In this document: one piece after another, positions 6,605-8,543 of the stretch
Position numbering within the stretch: position 1 is the stretch's first letter
Layout of the letters: each line of letters opens with the position of its first letter
DNA from: Actinomycetota bacterium
GTDB taxonomy: Bacteria > Actinomycetota > Actinomycetes > Streptosporangiales > Streptosporangiaceae
Assembly (NCBI GenBank): GCA_003541285.1
Contig: DPMS01000724.1
Span: forward strand, 4,902 to 13,444
DNA length: 8,543 bases
Direction: 5' to 3'
Made by a program: the position numbers and the translations under genes
Notes under the pieces: generated by a model
Told to the model about the DNA's origin: nothing
What the model saw: only the letters and a program-made list of their open reading frames with translations
The model's database searches: none

Positions 6605-6624
6605 CAATCAGGCTCATGTGATTG
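6605..6624. promoter_or_regulatory. Dyad CAATCA-N8-TGATTG upstream of pyrG
   Basis: This is a perfect 6-bp inverted repeat with an 8-nt spacer, lying just past the weak candidate promoter at 6575-6603. The size and symmetry suit a dimeric regulator. The 8-mer CAGTCAAT at its left edge also occurs in the dyad at 3821. Chance occurrence is quite possible. Confidence 0.25.
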
Positions 6625-6717
6625 CGCCCAGTTATCCGGGTGGCGCTCCCGGTCATGTGTCCGGGCAGGCTGGGGTGGCGCGTGCCGGTGTGGCTGCCGC
6701 GGGGTGTATTCGCTGGC

Positions 6718-6726
6718 TGATATCCT
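6718..6726 (+). promoter_or_regulatory. Extended -10 promoter element just upstream of pyrG
   Basis: TGA-TATCCT is an extended -10: TG at 6718-6719, then TATCCT at 6721-6726 with the conserved T1, A2 and T6. No clear -35 is present, as often in actinobacteria. Transcription would start 6-9 nt downstream, at C6732 to G6735, within GGCCCG, giving a leader of about 46-49 nt that begins exactly at the hairpin listed next. Confidence 0.4.
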
Positions 6727-6731
6727 GATGG

Positions 6732-6774
6732 CCCGTGGACCGGCGGAATCTCCGCTTCGCACCGACCACGGGAG
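6732..6774 (+). promoter_or_regulatory. pyrG leader hairpin that covers the Shine-Dalgarno
   Basis: CCCGTGG (6732-6738) is the exact reverse complement of CCACGGG (6766-6772), and the loop contains a second hairpin GCGGA-ATC-TCCGC (6743-6755). The pyrG Shine-Dalgarno GGGAG is at 6770-6774, so three of its five bases are in the outer stem. The structure would lower translation of pyrG when formed. Its 5' arm coincides with the predicted transcription start, so the exact start base decides how much stem can form. Confidence 0.45.
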
Positions 6775-6780
6775 CCTTCT

Positions 6781-8480
<1,700 letters not shown>

Positions 8481-8484
<4 letters not shown>

Positions 8485-8543
8485 CCCATCGCCACGCCCC
8501 AGTGCCGGGAGACGCAGTGCCGGGAGACGCAGTGCCAGGAGAC
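8481..8543 (+). CDS. Start of an unidentified gene overlapping the pyrG stop (3' end outside window)
   Basis: A GTG at 8481-8483 overlaps the pyrG TGA (8482-8484), the usual sign of translational coupling. The frame stays open to the window edge and reads MTHRHAPVPGDAVPGDAVPGD, a pentapeptide (GDAVP) repeated. Only 21 codons are visible, so the family cannot be identified. By actinobacterial synteny a NUDIX hydrolase (ADP-ribose pyrophosphatase type) often follows pyrG; that is expectation, not something seen here. The real start may be further in: GTG 8517 and GTG 8532 each have GGGAG 5 nt upstream. Confidence 0.5.
8500..8543 (+). repeat. 15-bp tandem repeat, about 2.9 copies, running off the window
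   Basis: The unit GCAGTGCCGGGAGAC occurs at 8514-8528 and, with one change (G to A), at 8529-8543. Fourteen of its 15 bases occur at 8500-8513. The period equals five codons. Each unit contains a Shine-Dalgarno-like GGGAG (AGGAG in the last), and ACGCA then GTG follows in two cases. The array may continue past the edge. Confidence 0.93.

Larger units (their letters stand above)
6438..6780. other. Divergent intergenic region between the thiolase operon and pyrG
   Basis: No ordinary gene is seen in these 343 bases. Toward the minus strand it must hold the thiolase operon promoter, but I could not pick one with confidence. Toward pyrG it holds a mini-ORF with an excellent Shine-Dalgarno, two possible promoters, one dyad and a structured leader, each listed separately. 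A minus-strand frame at 6600-6923 crosses the pyrG start and looks like no known protein. Confidence 0.6.

Noticed and set aside
6727..6780. Bacillus-type pyrG control by repeated G addition and attenuation
   Set aside because: The start region reads GGCCCG, not a GGG run, and the leader has no C/U-rich antiterminator target or T-tract terminator.

Overview
The window is a GC-rich stretch of bacterial chromosome, almost certainly from an actinomycete (Actinomycetota). Evidence for this is the strong G/C bias at third codon positions, GTG and TTG starts, the style of the UvrB tail, and CTP synthase followed at once by an overlapping gene. The exact genus cannot be read from the sequence. No tRNA, rRNA, CRISPR array, insertion sequence or phage gene was seen; this looks like ordinary core chromosome with some lineage-specific genes between two housekeeping genes.

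Layout. (1) 1-536, plus strand: the 3' end of uvrB (nucleotide excision repair). (2) 537-884: non-coding, with a possible uvrB terminator hairpin, a good sigma-70-type promoter at 710-737 and a leader of roughly 140 nt. (3) 885-2243, plus: a secreted aldose 1-epimerase (GalM family), closed by a very strong hairpin at 2255-2295 shared with the convergent gene. (4) 2325-2867, minus: a small Rieske [2Fe-2S] protein. It looks like the C-terminal half of the usual DUF2231-Rieske protein and carries an in-frame 36-bp tandem duplication. (5) 3129-3737, plus: a YihX-like HAD hydrolase. (6) 3854-4786, plus: a nine-helix DMT/EamA-like membrane protein. (7) 6437-4811, minus: a two-gene operon of a thiolase-like (SCP-x/lipid-transfer type) protein lacking the usual nucleophilic cysteine and its DUF35 zinc-ribbon/OB-fold partner. 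(8) 6438-6780: a divergent intergenic region holding mini-ORFs, dyads and a structured pyrG leader. (9) 6781-8484, plus: pyrG, CTP synthase. (10) 8481-8543: the start of a gene overlapping the pyrG stop, made of 15-bp tandem repeats that run off the window.

How the genes relate. Most are independent single-gene units. The clear functional pair is the thiolase-like protein with its DUF35 partner, which by family precedent form one complex acting on an acyl-CoA; the substrate is unknown and no neighbouring catabolic genes reveal it.

The most interesting signal is the pyrG leader. An extended -10 is followed at start-site distance by GGCCCG. The CCCGTGG that begins there can pair with CCACGGG, which covers the pyrG Shine-Dalgarno. 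This is the geometry of the enterobacterial pyrC switch, where the CTP/GTP ratio selects the first transcribed base and so decides whether the hairpin forms. It would make immediate sense in front of CTP synthase, but it is a hypothesis from sequence only.
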